NCBI GenBank assembly: GCA_914767715.1 | Contig: OU612069.1 | Location: 4,526,001-4,590,000, forward strand | Source: Membranipora membranacea | Lineage: Eukaryota > Bryozoa > Gymnolaemata > Cheilostomatida > Membraniporidae | Direction: 5' to 3' | DNA: 64,000 nucleotides | Position numbers and translations under genes: made by a program | Part shown: piece by piece, positions 51,458 to 62,440 of the stretch | How positions within the stretch are numbered: the stretch's first letter is position 1 | How the letters are laid out: each line of letters opens with the position of its first letter | Notes under the pieces: generated by a model | What the model saw: the letters and a program-made list of their open reading frames with translations, nothing else | Database searches by the model: none | Told to the model about the DNA's origin: nothing

Positions 51458-51572
51458 CTTGGGTCTCATCAGCTCTTGTGCGGCTAACTCTTGGAATATT
51501 TAGAGGAGCTCTGAGCCTAGGTTCTTTATCCTGTGGCCTGCTCTTAGGGGGCTTACTTTTAGTGTTTCCCAT
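51458..51572 (-). CDS. LRR gene, first coding exon with Src-like myristoylation signal
   Basis: The start codon at 51572 gives MGNTKSKPPKSRPQDKEPR, 38 codons plus one base to a GTAGGA donor. Gly2 with a small residue at position 6 and basic residues after it fits the N-myristoyltransferase consensus MGxxxS/T, and the string closely resembles the Src N-terminus (MGSSKSKP). Myristate plus a basic/proline-rich stretch would anchor the protein to the inner face of a membrane. A splice acceptor TTGTAG precedes the ATG by 16 nt (exon border 51588), so there is probably an upstream non-coding exon. The frame stays open upstream to 51665, but that part is intronic if the acceptor is used. Confidence 0.72.
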
Positions 51573-51588
51573 GATTATCCCTTGGCAC

Positions 51589-53165
51589 CTACAAGCTAAA
51601 AGAGGTATAATAAATAGCACACTGATATTTGTGTAGGTATATTGATTTTTTACTCTGTTGCCCAACCATGTATTATGAACATGAAGGGATCATTCTGAGA
51701 TGAAACACCGATGACTACGAGACAATTGAGCATCTGCGACTAGAAATCAGAATAAGAAATATCAATCAATCCAGTTGGTAAACTGTAATCACATCGCAAT
51801 TTTCATTACCAATATTCATCTTATGTTGCAGTTGACCAAATTTGATTTGATTAATACGCTAACTAACCTGCACAGTAATTTTATAATTTTCCAAGGCTTA
51901 CAACAATATAACATGCTTTTAATTAACATCGGCAATGCTTCCCTAACTCGCCACAAACTTGGACGCCACCTCAGCCGCTCACTCTGTAGCCACCATTCTG
52001 GTACCATCACTCAGTGGCTGCAAATCATTTATGAAGGCAATGCCCCCCTCTAAGATGTTGAACTATGGACATATTTCTGAGTTCTAATTTGAGACTTTCT
52101 TCGGAGTTGTCATCTCTGCAGTTCGGTACTTCTATCTCACGTCGCATAGGAAGAAGGAGTCATAAAAAGGGTAATCTTTAAAACTGCGTATAATAGGATA
52201 ACAATGATTTTTTATTCAGAATCTTCACCATAGAGATCTGATAGGGATATAGTTTGGGAAATGATTTTGGAATTTGGGTAGTCATTTATATCAAATTCTG
52301 CCTGTTTTTCGGACAAATTTCTTGGAGTTTTTCATGAATTTTGTCACTAAAATTGAGATTTATCAGCTTCCAAGCCCCCTGTTGATTTTAAAACCCTGTC
52401 CCTCAGGGTTTTCAATAATGCCTATGATGAATCAAGACACAACTTTATCCTAACATAAGCGGTTTTCAAGATAACATGACATTTACACGTATGTTGAGAG
52501 AATTTATAGCAATGAGAAACCAAACGTGAATCCTCTTCTACCCTTTCAGACCAGAAATAATCTTCACTCTGATAGCCAGCCGCCAGCTGCCACACTCAGC
52601 AACAACACCCAGTAGCAACACTCAGCTGCTGAGTTGTTCTCAGCCTGCATTTCATATATACATTTAGACTGCCAAGCGTGATACATGGGTGGAACTTCAA
52701 TCCATAAATCTACATCTGCTAAAAGAACCTTTGTTGGCTTGGAATCATCTCAAAGTATCATTTTTAGTATTATGCAACCAGGCTGAAAAAAATTTTGTAA
52801 CAGAAATCAAGTAATCAAACCTAGTCAACCTCATAGCCAACTGGAACTTAGATGAAGTACGATCCAATTCCCTGCCCTTGAAGTTGCTTCCCCTGTCGAG
52901 CAGGCAGTCGCTTACCGTTACAGTTGGAGCATGATTAATCATTCGATTAATTAGCGATTGAATTTCTTAGAAGTAGCTGGGCTAGCTTAAATATCCTGCA
53001 ACAAAAGTTGCACGTCATACAAGCCATCACTACAGCAGAAAAAAGTCACGAGCAGACCAAGAAAGCGGCATAGTGTGAAAGCACTTACAGAAAAATGTCA
53101 AAAGTCAAACATGTGACAAACTGATTGTCTTTCCCTCATGACTATGTTAACATGAGATGCCTTAC
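51589..53165. other. Upstream region of the LRR gene, nothing firm
   Basis: Should contain the LRR gene's 5' intron and perhaps its promoter. I see no clear promoter element or further exon. The open frames at 51775-52053 (plus) and 52745-52942 (minus) resemble nothing known. Confidence 0.4.
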
Positions 53166-53294
53166 CTTGCTAATGTTCAGTAGAAAACTCTTTACACGAT
53201 CTCTCTGTCTGATTAACTTCTCTGAAATGGTATTATATCCCCAGTATGGTAGTAGACCGTCTACACATCCTGATTCTCTAAGTTGCGGAATTAT
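53166..53294 (-). CDS. Putative exon encoding a death-fold (CARD-like) segment
   Basis: 129 bp (43 codons), open in only one frame, between acceptor CAATGCAG and donor GTAAGG, both phase 0. The peptide contains IIPQLRESGCVDGLLPYWGY and later RQRDRVKSFLLNISK. The spacing of LxESG...DR(V)xxFLLxI recalls helices 2-4 of caspase-recruitment domains, but the match is weak and the rest of such a domain is not seen. Joining it to the exon ending at 51588 would give an early stop, so it is not part of the LRR gene as modelled. It may be the end of an upstream gene. Four decayed copies follow at 55-58 kb. Confidence 0.35.
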
Positions 53295-54780
53295 CTGCAT
53301 TGAAACGAACAATAAGATATAAATAATTATCTTTCCGTTTCCCGGTCAGAGCTCAGCAGTAATAAATGAACTCTGCTACATATTCTGGTAATAAATAGTT
53401 AACACCTTGTGGTCCCAAAAATCGTATTCCACATATTTAGAAGGCTACGTAATGTTAACCGGTATGTTACAGGGGTGTACATGAATCACCAAGCAGCCCC
53501 AGTTGTGAGTGAGACAAGTACAGTCCTCTATTTCAGGATTCAAGAAATTATTGGCATTGAAGCAATAAAACATTTTCATGCAACAACATTGTAGCATTCT
53601 GAAAAATCGAACGGTGTAATTCATAAATCGCTTCATTATATTACCAGTTTCTGAAGAAATGAATGTTTATACATCTCTGACTAACACTATCAACATAAGA
53701 TAAGATAAGTATGTGGTAGGCTAGAATCGAAAACTCAAATTTCTACACCGAACATGAGTACATGCCACTATCACTAACACTGCCTGTAATCTTGTTATAG
53801 GCCTACTTGTACATGTACTTTAGTACAATAGAGTCAAGTCAAGATCGGGCCCTTATTATTGCCAATGAAAAGCTAAGTTAGATTTATGTCCTTATCGACA
53901 ATGGATGGACAACTTCCAATCTTAAAGTTACATGTATTGGCTTAGAAGCAATGCAAATAGAATAGTAAGGGCCAAGGTAAATTATTTCTAGCTAACAAAA
54001 ATTAGACCAATTTTATGTCATTTATAGAATAATATGTGCTGTCCCACTCTGTAATCATTGTATCATATGTCAGGTCATATCAAGTATTTGGAGATACTAC
54101 CCCTGTCAAGCTGGTAGTGGCTTACCAGTAAAATGGGACCAAATGAATATACAGGCATATCGTATCGAAGTTGATTAACTGGCGGCTGACTTCAAAGGAA
54201 GTAGTCAGGCCTCATGCTTGAAAACCCTGTGATCATCGCATAAAATCAAGTTGCCGCCTCTGCAGCCTGCAACCGCTAAAGAGATCAAATAAATTGTCTT
54301 TAATCAACCTTCCGCCCAAACGATTTTGCAGACCTAACAAATGTGATAGCGAGTTTTCTGCTTACCTCCAAGGGCCAAATTTGACAGCTACGGTAACCTG
54401 AACATGTATGTAACAGGGGTGTATCAACATTAATATCCAGCCCTGCGGACGAAACACCGTTCTCATTTTCAGGATTAGGGTTTTCTTAGTAATGAGGCGA
54501 TAAAAAAGTGTCAGTTCCATTAAATAATCTTGTTACTTTCCAAAAAATCAAACACTGTAAAGATTTTACCTCATCATCATATCACCATTATTCTATATGA
54601 AACTTTATACACCCCACACTAACGTTATCAACATGAGATAAGCTAAGTATGTGGTAGAAGGCTGAGAATGAAAACTTAAGCGTGTAAACCAAACATGAGT
54701 ACATGTCACTGCCTAACACTGCCCGTTATCTATAGCTGCCAGTCTACACTGGTATTTTAGTCCTATCTTCAGTCATAGAT
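53295..54780. repeat. Tandemly duplicated intron-like block
   Basis: The stretch beginning taacaggggtgta and ending near cactaacactgcctg recurs starting at about 53467, 54411, 55409 and (shorter) 57114, in the same order and orientation. Each copy includes ttcaggatt, aataaaacattt-like and tatacacccc/catctctgacta stretches. Copies are clearly diverged. No coding frame survives between copies. Confidence 0.7.
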
Positions 54781-55104
54781 GACTGAATATTTCTGTAATG
54801 ATATGCTGACCTGAACCATAACTTAAATTTGCCGTGTGAAGTTTAATAATCCTAATACCAGCTACCAAATCATCGCCAAAAATGCCCTCATTTATGCCAT
54901 CAAATAAACTTCTGACCACTTTGAAAATAACCTGTGTAGGTTAAAATCATCGCAAATAGCATCGTTAGGGCCAGGGTGTACAAATTCTAGATATCACAAA
55001 TCATCAAGTTTAAGCCAACTGGCAACTCTAATGCCCTGTATTTGGAGTTGTTCCCATGTAGAATGCGAGCATGATGACGACCTTAATATTATGAGTTGCC
55101 CCAC

Positions 55105-55222
55105 CTTATTGCTGATCAGTATACTGCTCCTCATATGATCACTCTGGCTGATCGACTTGTCTCTAAGTTGTCGGGAGTAGAACGTCTAAGACTCCTGATT
55201 CTCCAACTTTTTATTGAATTTT
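55105..55222 (-). pseudogene. Decayed copy 2 of the 53.2-kb exon
   Basis: Keeps an acceptor-like TTGCAG, the GGAGAATCAGGAGT core and a donor-like GTGGGG, but meets a stop four codons in (AAA ATT CAA TAA). Part of the tandem block. Confidence 0.5.
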
Positions 55223-56834
55223 CTGCAAGTAAAATAATAAATAACATGAGTATATGATTGATTGCACTGTTCCGGGCTCAAAAGGATACATTCTGTCGTA
55301 TTCTTTTATTGCATGTTTATTCACCTCATACAGTCCTTACAGCTGTGATATAGAGTTTTCTGCTTGAGTGCAGGGGCTATATTTAACGGTTACTGCAACC
55401 TTAACAGTATGTGACAGGGGTGTATACAAAACCCATCCAGCCCCGAGGATGAAAGATAAAACACACAGCCAGCCCTTAATGGCGTTCGGCCACGCTCGCC
55501 ATTTAGGGCAGGCCGTGTACTAGGGGTTTGATTTATTTGTGTATACACTGAACACCAATATCTTCATCAGGATTGCAGGAATTCTTAGAGTGAAATAATA
55601 AAACATTTCCTTGAAGGAATCATGCTGAATTCCAACAAATCTACCACTGTAAAACCTTAATCACGTCATTATATCACCGTTTTATATGGGTACCTTAATA
55701 CACCCCTTGGGTAACGCATTATCAACATAATATATGCTTAGTAAGTGGTAGAAGGCCGGGAATGAAAACTCAAATATCTAAACCAAATATAGTACATGAC
55801 ACTGCCTAACACTGCCTGCTATCTAAGGTTGCTTGTTAACGCTGATATTTAGTATTACAGTCTTACAGATTTTTATGAATATACTCAACAGGGTCCTCAC
55901 TTATTAATGCCGATGTAATGTACAAATTTGATTTATGTCCCTATTGACAAAGGATGGACAACTTCTAATCTTGAAATTTCAAATGATGTCTCAAGGGTGA
56001 TTTATTGACTAATGATGCTATAATAATTTTTGAGAATCAAAGAAGAAATTTGTGACTTCAAGTAAGAATATTTTGTTTACCACCAAAGAAGGATTTATCG
56101 ATCACTTTGTGAACCCTCACTACAACACTACAACACTGCAACTTAAAAATATCATGCAGAATTTTATGGGGAAGGTCGAACAACTTACTCACATAAATTA
56201 CGAATTCAAACCTTGTTTATGACATTTATAGTATATTGTGCGATCTTATTCTCACCAGTCAGAGTTAGTATATTGTGCGATGTTATTCTCTGCATTTGGA
56301 GTTACTCTCCCATTGAGCTGGTACAGGCTAACCAGTAAATTGGAACCAACCAAAAATGCAGAAGTATTCGATAAAACTAGTCCAACTGGCCACTGTCCTT
56401 CTCAGAAGTACCCAGACCTAACGCTTGAAAACTCTGCTAGTATTGCGTACAATTAAGGTGCCGGCACAGCACCGCTAACAATCCACTAACAGACCATGAT
56501 CTGTCTTGTACTGGGATAGGATTTACAAAATGAAACTAGTTAATAGATTGATTGCCTTCTCAGCCTATTGGCTATGATCAAAGCGTCATGGCCAATGGCT
56601 GACTAGTGCCTGTTTCAGTTTTTGGCATCTTGCTGCACACCCAAGATGAGGAGGTCCACCATGGCCTCACCTTTAGGATGCATTCTAGATCACTAGGATG
56701 TATCATATTCTCACTAGGAGGACTTCGGGCAACTTGCGTCCCTCTTTAGGGGCAGCCCACCCTCTGTTTTGTCATAAGCAGGGCCTTCAATGAGTCTTTC
56801 ACCCAAATGACAGGTTTCACCTGTGTAGTCTTAC

Positions 56835-56953
56835 CTTACTTCTGTTCAGTAGCCGCCTCTTCATATGATCTCTTCGTCTGATCAACTGTTATGTTCTTGA
56901 TATTGGAGCAGACCGTCTACGCCTTCTGATTCTCTGACTGTCTGCGGTATTGT
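56835..56953 (-). pseudogene. Decayed copy 3 of the 53.2-kb exon
   Basis: Closest to the intact copy. Splice signals CAATGCAG and GTAAGA are kept, and the translation starts TIPQTVRESEGVDGLLQY, but a short deletion shifts the frame and gives TGA mid-exon. The remaining part, read in another frame, gives LIRRRDHMKRRLLNRSK. Confidence 0.6.
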
Positions 56954-57410
56954 CTGCATTGAAAAGGACAATTAGATGTGGATATATGATTAATTTGGCT
57001 GGTCAGAGCTAAGATATAATAAAGCAACTCTGTCATATGTACTGGTACTGAACGGTTATTTGTCTCTTGCAGTCCATACCGTCAATTTCCGCTCAGTTAA
57101 AGGGCTACAGTTTGTAACAGGGGTGTGTTAATATCAAAGCAGCCCGGATTAAGAAAGTAGAGCGATCTTTTTCAGGATTCAAGAAATTATTGGTATTGAA
57201 ACAATGAAATATTTCCCTCAAATAATCTTTGCTGCATCCCAAAAAAATCTAACACTGTAAAACTCTTACATCTTCATTATATCACCATTTTTTAAAGAAA
57301 CCTTTATACACCCCTGACTAACATTAAGCCAACTGACAACTCTAATGCCTTGTATTTGGAGTTGCTCGCCACATAGAATGGGAGCCCTTTATATCATGAG
57401 TTGCCCCACC

Positions 57411-57557
57411 TTATTGGGGTTAAGTAGACTCCTCTCGACATCGACCTCTCAGTTTGATCTCTCTGATATCTCTGTCTGATCTCTGTCTGTCTGTTAAAGT
57501 GTTGTAGGAGCAGTCAACACACACACACACCTCCTGATTCTCTGTTTATGGAATTAT
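57411..57557 (-). pseudogene. Decayed copy 4 of the 53.2-kb exon
   Basis: Starts after TTGCAG with ATAATTCCATAA (early stop), carries a (GT)n expansion and duplicated gagatcagacagag stretches, and ends at a weak GTGGGG donor. Confidence 0.45.
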
Positions 57558-57996
57558 CTGCAATAAATAAAATAATCGATGACAGTATATGTTGCGTTGG
57601 CTGTGTCATGGCCTCGCTTCTCGGCCTATTGGCTAAGATCAAAGTGTCACTGCCAATGGCTGATTAGTGCCTGTTTCAGTTTCTGGCAGCTTGCTGCACA
57701 CTTACAATTAGGAGGTCCACCATGGCCTGCCGCTAACATATACATGCCAACGCAGCAGTCTACATCGAGTTAGAACCAACTAGCCTGCATACTGACCTGA
57801 GCACTTTTTGCTGATAAACCAATTAAGGGAGCACTTCAAAGTTCCGGACAACTGGATCAAACTAAATCTAACTGCAGCAGGAACAATCAACGAAAAAAAC
57901 GAAAGTGGCTTGCTTGATGAAAAGAGTTACAGGAAAAACAAATTGCCTTCTTTACCCCTTCTGACCGGGTGCCTTTATCTTCTTGTGTAGCCTTAC

Positions 57997-58141
57997 CTTA
58001 TAACTGTTCAGTAGAAACCTCTCCACATGATCTCTCTGATTGGTTCAATCTCTGTATCCAGGTTACATCCTACGGAGCACAGACAGGCTGAGACTAACAC
58101 CTACACCTTTCTCCTGATTTCCCAGTTGCTTATGTAACTTT
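57997..58141 (-). pseudogene. Decayed copy 5 of the 53.2-kb exon
   Basis: The 3' part (GATCATGTGGAGAGG, read DHVERFLLNSYK) and a good GTAAGG donor are kept, but stops interrupt the 5' part. The same acceptor-side sequence recurs at 63.63 kb without the exon. Confidence 0.5.
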
Positions 58142-58510
58142 CTGCATGCAAAAGAACAAGTGGATATGAACGGATGATTGATGGTGGTGGTCACAGCTCA
58201 GGAGTATATAATTATTCTGTTATATACTCTGCTTCTGGCTGCTATTCTACCCTTAGAGTAAGTTCTCCCGATTGTGTAAAAGTGATATCAGCTAAATTAA
58301 TTGGCTATGGTAACCGTTGGCGTCAAAATATGACGTAGGTTTAAATCACAAAGCATCTCATAGAAAATGTACACTTTCAGCGTTTCCTAAGAGCTATCCA
58401 TTAGGGTTAGCTGAGTAGAATAAGATTGAGCATTGGCAAGCTTGATTTGATGTAAGAATGAGGAAGCATATCATCCCCTAGGCTATGCTAACCGATTGAT
58501 ATGAACTGTA
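58142..58510. repeat. Direct duplication, left copy (right copy 63650-64000)
   Basis: Nearly identical to 63650 to the end of the window for about 360 bp (gcatgcaaaagaacaagtgg, ggtcacagctcaggagtata, cccctaggctatgcta). The right copy runs off the window edge, so the full length is unknown. Confidence 0.88.
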
Positions 58511-59371
58511 ATGAGATCTATGACTCATTAAAACTGATTACAGCAACCTTACTAATACTGTTGCCTAGAGCTCAGTTTTAGATATAAATTCCTGTGCCTG
58601 CATGAATACAAAATTTGGCACACCAACCTTTACTGTTTAATTTTGTCGTACGCGTCGGAATTACGATGAAAGAAAACTGTCAAACGCCTATGAAATTTGT
58701 CCTTATCGTCATGGTGTGCGTATAATGCACATCAAAAGCAGTGTAACACTGCCTTGCAAGCAGCAGCAAATCTCAAGCGTTTATATCAAGTGCTGGGGCC
58801 AGTTTTGTGCTGCAATACCAACTAGCTATCGGAGTACTTGAGTGACCTCTGGCGTGTAGGCTACATTATTGTGACAGTATTCTGTATAAAAAAGTATAAG
58901 CTTGTTGTTCGAACTGCACCACTAGCACTGGCACTGGCCCTAGCACTGGCACTAGCACTAGTACTGGCAATGGCAATAGCGATAGCAATAGCACTTAGGA
59001 CATGAACCCAATCTAGACACCAGCTTTCTATTACTCATACACGTTCATCTTTGTGTAGCAATATGCCATCTAGACAATATAAATTGGTGATTCAGTTAAG
59101 GTTGTAGCTTGATACATTTTTGAGCACCATCGAGACAAGCACCATGTAGGGTTATAGTGTATAGGCTCTAGATGTCATGTCATCTATTGGGAGAGTGTAC
59201 AATTGTGGTTATTAATGGTCGAAGAGTAATCATCTATAATCTCCTATGTAACAAAACAAGGAAGATTTTTGCTTGCTATCCAAGCTAGTTGTTATCCGCT
59301 GTTTGATGTGTGGCAATTTTAAAACTCACAGCAACAACACTAAAACTGTTGCTTAGAGGTCATACTAATCA
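58511..59371. other. Unique sequence with a degenerate hexamer run
   Basis: No gene seen. A simple repeat of ctagca/ctggca-type hexamers lies at 58920-58995. Confidence 0.55.
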
Positions 59372-59571
59372 ATCTAAATTGCTGCGGTATCATGAATATA
59401 ATCACAGAGTAAGGATAAGCAGAGGGGACACTTCAATGATCGTTATAGTGCCTGCGGTTTTTATCCACTGGGGAAATTCATCAATCCTGGCCACCTGCCA
59501 ATTTCAGAATATATATAAGTTACAGTGGAGTTTTGTCATGCAGACATAGCCACCTTTGATAGGTCATAATT
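59372..59571 (+). repeat. Outer inverted-repeat arm (left)
   Basis: About 190 bp match, in inverted orientation, 62257-62440. Shared parts include cacagagtaaggataagcag, ggggacacttcaatg, tatagtgcctgc and acctttgat.ggcataatt. The match stops exactly where the inner element begins at 59572. The same open frame reads RISRGDTSM.VIVPAVF in both arms, which reflects shared DNA rather than a proven gene. Confidence 0.8.
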
Positions 59572-60072
59572 AGGAATACAACAAAGTTGTATTTCTTTTG
59601 TTTTGGTTGGATTTATTATTATTAGGAATACAACAAAGTTGTATTTCTTTTGTTTTAGTTGAGTTTATTATTATTATTATTATTATTATTATTCGTCTCG
59701 CAACACTTTTTGTCGCATCTATAAGTCAAGAACTACCAGGCAGAATTTGCTGTTACTTGGTCACAACATAGTTCCATATGTGTAGATGAGAAATTACTAA
59801 ATGAGTTTTTGAATCGTTATGTAATACTTGCTAATTACACTAATTAGTGAAGGTGGTTTTGCCTTTTTTAACGTTTTTACCCAATTTCATTCTGTTATAT
59901 GTCAAGAACTACTTGGCAGAATTCGATGATATATGGTCACAACATAGTCCCATATGTCAAGATGAGAAATTGCAAAACAAAATTTTGAACTGTTATGTAA
60001 TATTTGCTAATTACACTAATTAGTGGAGGATGTTTTTTCGATTTTCTTATGGTGATATCTTGAGAACAAATC

Positions 60073-60590
60073 ATGCGATTGAGTTGAAACTTAGGATACA
60101 TAGGTTATGGCATATACCGAATCTTATGACATCGTCAATTTTAATGTCACATGACCCGATAGCCAAAATGGCCGCCAAAAACATGAAATGGCTGCCGATT
60201 AACAGTTCTTAACATGCGATTGCGTTAAAACTTGGGATATGGGGGTTATGACATATACCGAATCTTATGAAATCATAAATTTTCATGTCACATGACCCGA
60301 AATACAAAATGGCCGCCATATACTGCAAATTGCAGCTAACTAACAGTTCTTATCATGCGATTGAGTTAAAACTTGGGATATGGGCGTTATGACATATACC
60401 GTATCTTATGACATCATCAATTTTAAGGTCACATGACCCGAAATCCAAAATGGCCGCTAGAGATAGTAAACTGCTGCCGATTAACAGTTCTCATCATGCG
60501 ATTAAGTTACAACTTGGGAGATCGGGGTTTTGGCAGATACCGAGTCTTATGACATCATCAATTATGATGTCACATGACCTCGATATTCAA
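60073..60590. repeat. 141-bp tandem repeat, block 1 (four monomers)
   Basis: The marker atgcgatt starts at 60073, 60214, 60355 and 60496, exactly 141 bp apart. Each monomer has a match to cttatgacatcatcaatttt, cacatgacccgata and aaaatggccgcc. Confidence 0.93.
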
Positions 60591-61033
60591 ATATATTGGT
60601 TGTATTCCTTTATATTTGCTTGCAAATATGTTTACCGTTTCTAGTTATTATTATTATTTTTGCAACACTTTTGTCGCATCTATAAGTCAAGAACTACCAG
60701 GCAGAATTGGATGGAACTTTGTCATAAGATAGTTCCATATGTCTAGATGAGAAATTGAGAAATGAAATTTTAAAATGTTATGTAATACTTGCTAATTACA
60801 CTAATTAGTGAAGGAGGTTTTGCCTTTTTTAACGTTTTTACCCAATTTCATTTTGCTATATGTCAAGAACTACTTGGTAGAATTCGATGATATATGGTCA
60901 CAACATAGTCCCATATGTCAAGATGAGAAATTGCACAACGAAATTTTGAAATGTGATGTAATATTTGCTAATTACACTAATTAGTGGAGGCTGTTTTTTC
61001 GATTTTCTTTTGGTGATATCTTGAGAACAAATC

Positions 61034-61840
61034 ATGCGATTGAGTTGAAACTTAAGATACAGAGGTTATGGCATATACCGAATCTTATGACATCATCAAT
61101 TTTAATGTCACATGACCCGATATCCAAAATGGCCGCCATAAACAGTGAATTGCTGCCGATTAACAGTTCCTATCATGCGATTGAGTTAAAACTTGGGATT
61201 TGGGGGTTTTGACTCATACCGAATCTTATGACATCATCAATTTCAATGTCACATGACCCGATATACAAAATGGCCGCCATAGACAGTGAATTGCTGCCGA
61301 TTAACAGTTCTTATCATGCGATATAGTTAAAACTTGGGATATGGGGGTTTTGACATACACCGAATCTTATGACATCATCAATTTTAATGTCACATGACCA
61401 GATATCCAAAATGGCTGCCGTAAACAGGAAGTTGCTGCCGATTAACAGTTCTTAACATACGATTGAGTTTAAACTTGGGATTTGGGGGTTATGACATATA
61501 CCGAATCTTATGACATCAACAATTATAATGTCACATGACCCGATATCCAAAATGGCTGCCACAAACAGGAAGTGGCTGCCGATTAGCAGTTCTTATAATG
61601 CGATTGAGTTAAAACTTGGGATATAGGGGCAATGACACATACTGAATCTAATGACATCATCAATTTTAATGTCACATGACCCGAAATCCAATATGGCCGC
61701 CATAGACAGTTAATCGCTGCCGATTAGCAGTTCTCATTATGCGATTGAGTTGAGACTTGGGATAAGGGGGTTTTGGCATATATTGAGTCTTATGACATCA
61801 TCAATTATGATGTCACATGACCTCGATATTCAAATCTATT
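61034..61840. repeat. 141-bp tandem repeat, block 2 (six monomers)
   Basis: Marker positions 61034, 61175, 61316, 61457, 61598 and 61739, again exactly 141 bp apart with substitutions but no net indels. The last monomer in each block ends in the same variant, gtcacatgacctcgatattc. Confidence 0.93.
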
Positions 61841-61888
61841 GGTTGTATTCCTTTATATTTGCTTGCAAATATATTTACCGTTTCTAGT

Positions 61889-62256
61889 TCATTCTGTATT
61901 TATCCTAAAGACTGATTTCTAACTTTTCTGAAATGTCCAATCTTCGAGCTATACACCATATTATTGTCATTTTTTGCTAGGATACATGGGCTATGAGTAA
62001 TCCAGGTTTATAAAATGAGTTTTATCATATAGATTTACATAGGGCTTAGGTCAATACACGGACATTTCCTAATTTTGATGACCAGCCGTCTATCAATTGT
62101 CACATGTAAATCTATATGACAAAACTCATTTAAAAAACCTGGATTACTCTTAGCCTATGAATCCTAGCAAAAAATGTCAACAATGTGGTGTATAGCTTGA
62201 AGCTTGGACATTCCAGCAAAGTTGGAAATCAGTCTTTAGGATAAATACAGAATGAA
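61889..62256. repeat. Long inverted repeat (about 152-bp arms, 63-bp spacer)
   Basis: Arm 61889-62040 pairs with 62104-62256 (tcattctgtatttatcctaa with its complement ttaggataaatacagaatga, and so on). Arms differ at scattered positions. It directly follows the satellite element and directly precedes the right outer arm. Confidence 0.85.
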
Positions 62257-62440
62257 TTATGGCCCATCAAAGGTAGGGATGTCTGCAAGAAAAATGCCAT
62301 TATAACATATAGAGATAATGAGTTTTTGGCATCCAGCTGTGCACAATTTTCCCCCAGTGAATCAAAAACTGCAGGCACTATAACAACCATTGAAGTGTCC
62401 CCTCTGCTTATCCTTACTCTGTGATATAATAATTGGGACC
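62257..62440 (-). repeat. Outer inverted-repeat arm (right)
   Basis: Inverted match of 59372-59571 (see left arm). The inner border aattatggcccatcaaagg lies immediately next to the end of the 152-bp arm. Confidence 0.8.

Larger units (their letters stand above)
59572..61852. mobile_element. DNA element with AGGAATACAAC termini and two satellite blocks
   Basis: Begins AGGAATACAAC and ends with its inverse GTTGTATTCCT. The start (with the small palindrome aatacaacaaagttgtatt) is repeated at 59624, and the end also occurs at 60599-60609, so the element is a head-to-tail pair of related modules (59.57-60.61 and about 60.66-61.85). Each module starts with tcgcatctataagtcaagaa and the repeat ttgctaattacactaattag, then carries 141-bp satellite monomers. 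No transposase gene is present; it would be non-autonomous. Family not recognised. Confidence 0.6.

Noticed and set aside
51458-53294. Splicing the 53.2-kb exon directly to the myristoylation exon to make a CARD-LRR protein
   Set aside because: The phase 0 donor joined to the acceptor at 51588 gives a stop within ten codons, so the two are not joined in frame as modelled.
59310-59549. 79-codon frame (RISRGDTSMIVIVPAVF) also present at 62229-62444
   Set aside because: The similarity is explained by the outer inverted repeat; neither copy has a start, splice sites or family match that would make it a gene.
60030-61840. CRISPR-like reading of the regular 141-bp repeats
   Set aside because: The repeats are contiguous, with no unique spacers, and the DNA is eukaryotic.
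5912-61840. Link between the 141-bp LRR exons and the 141-bp satellite monomers
   Set aside because: Same length only; the sequences and predicted peptides are unrelated.
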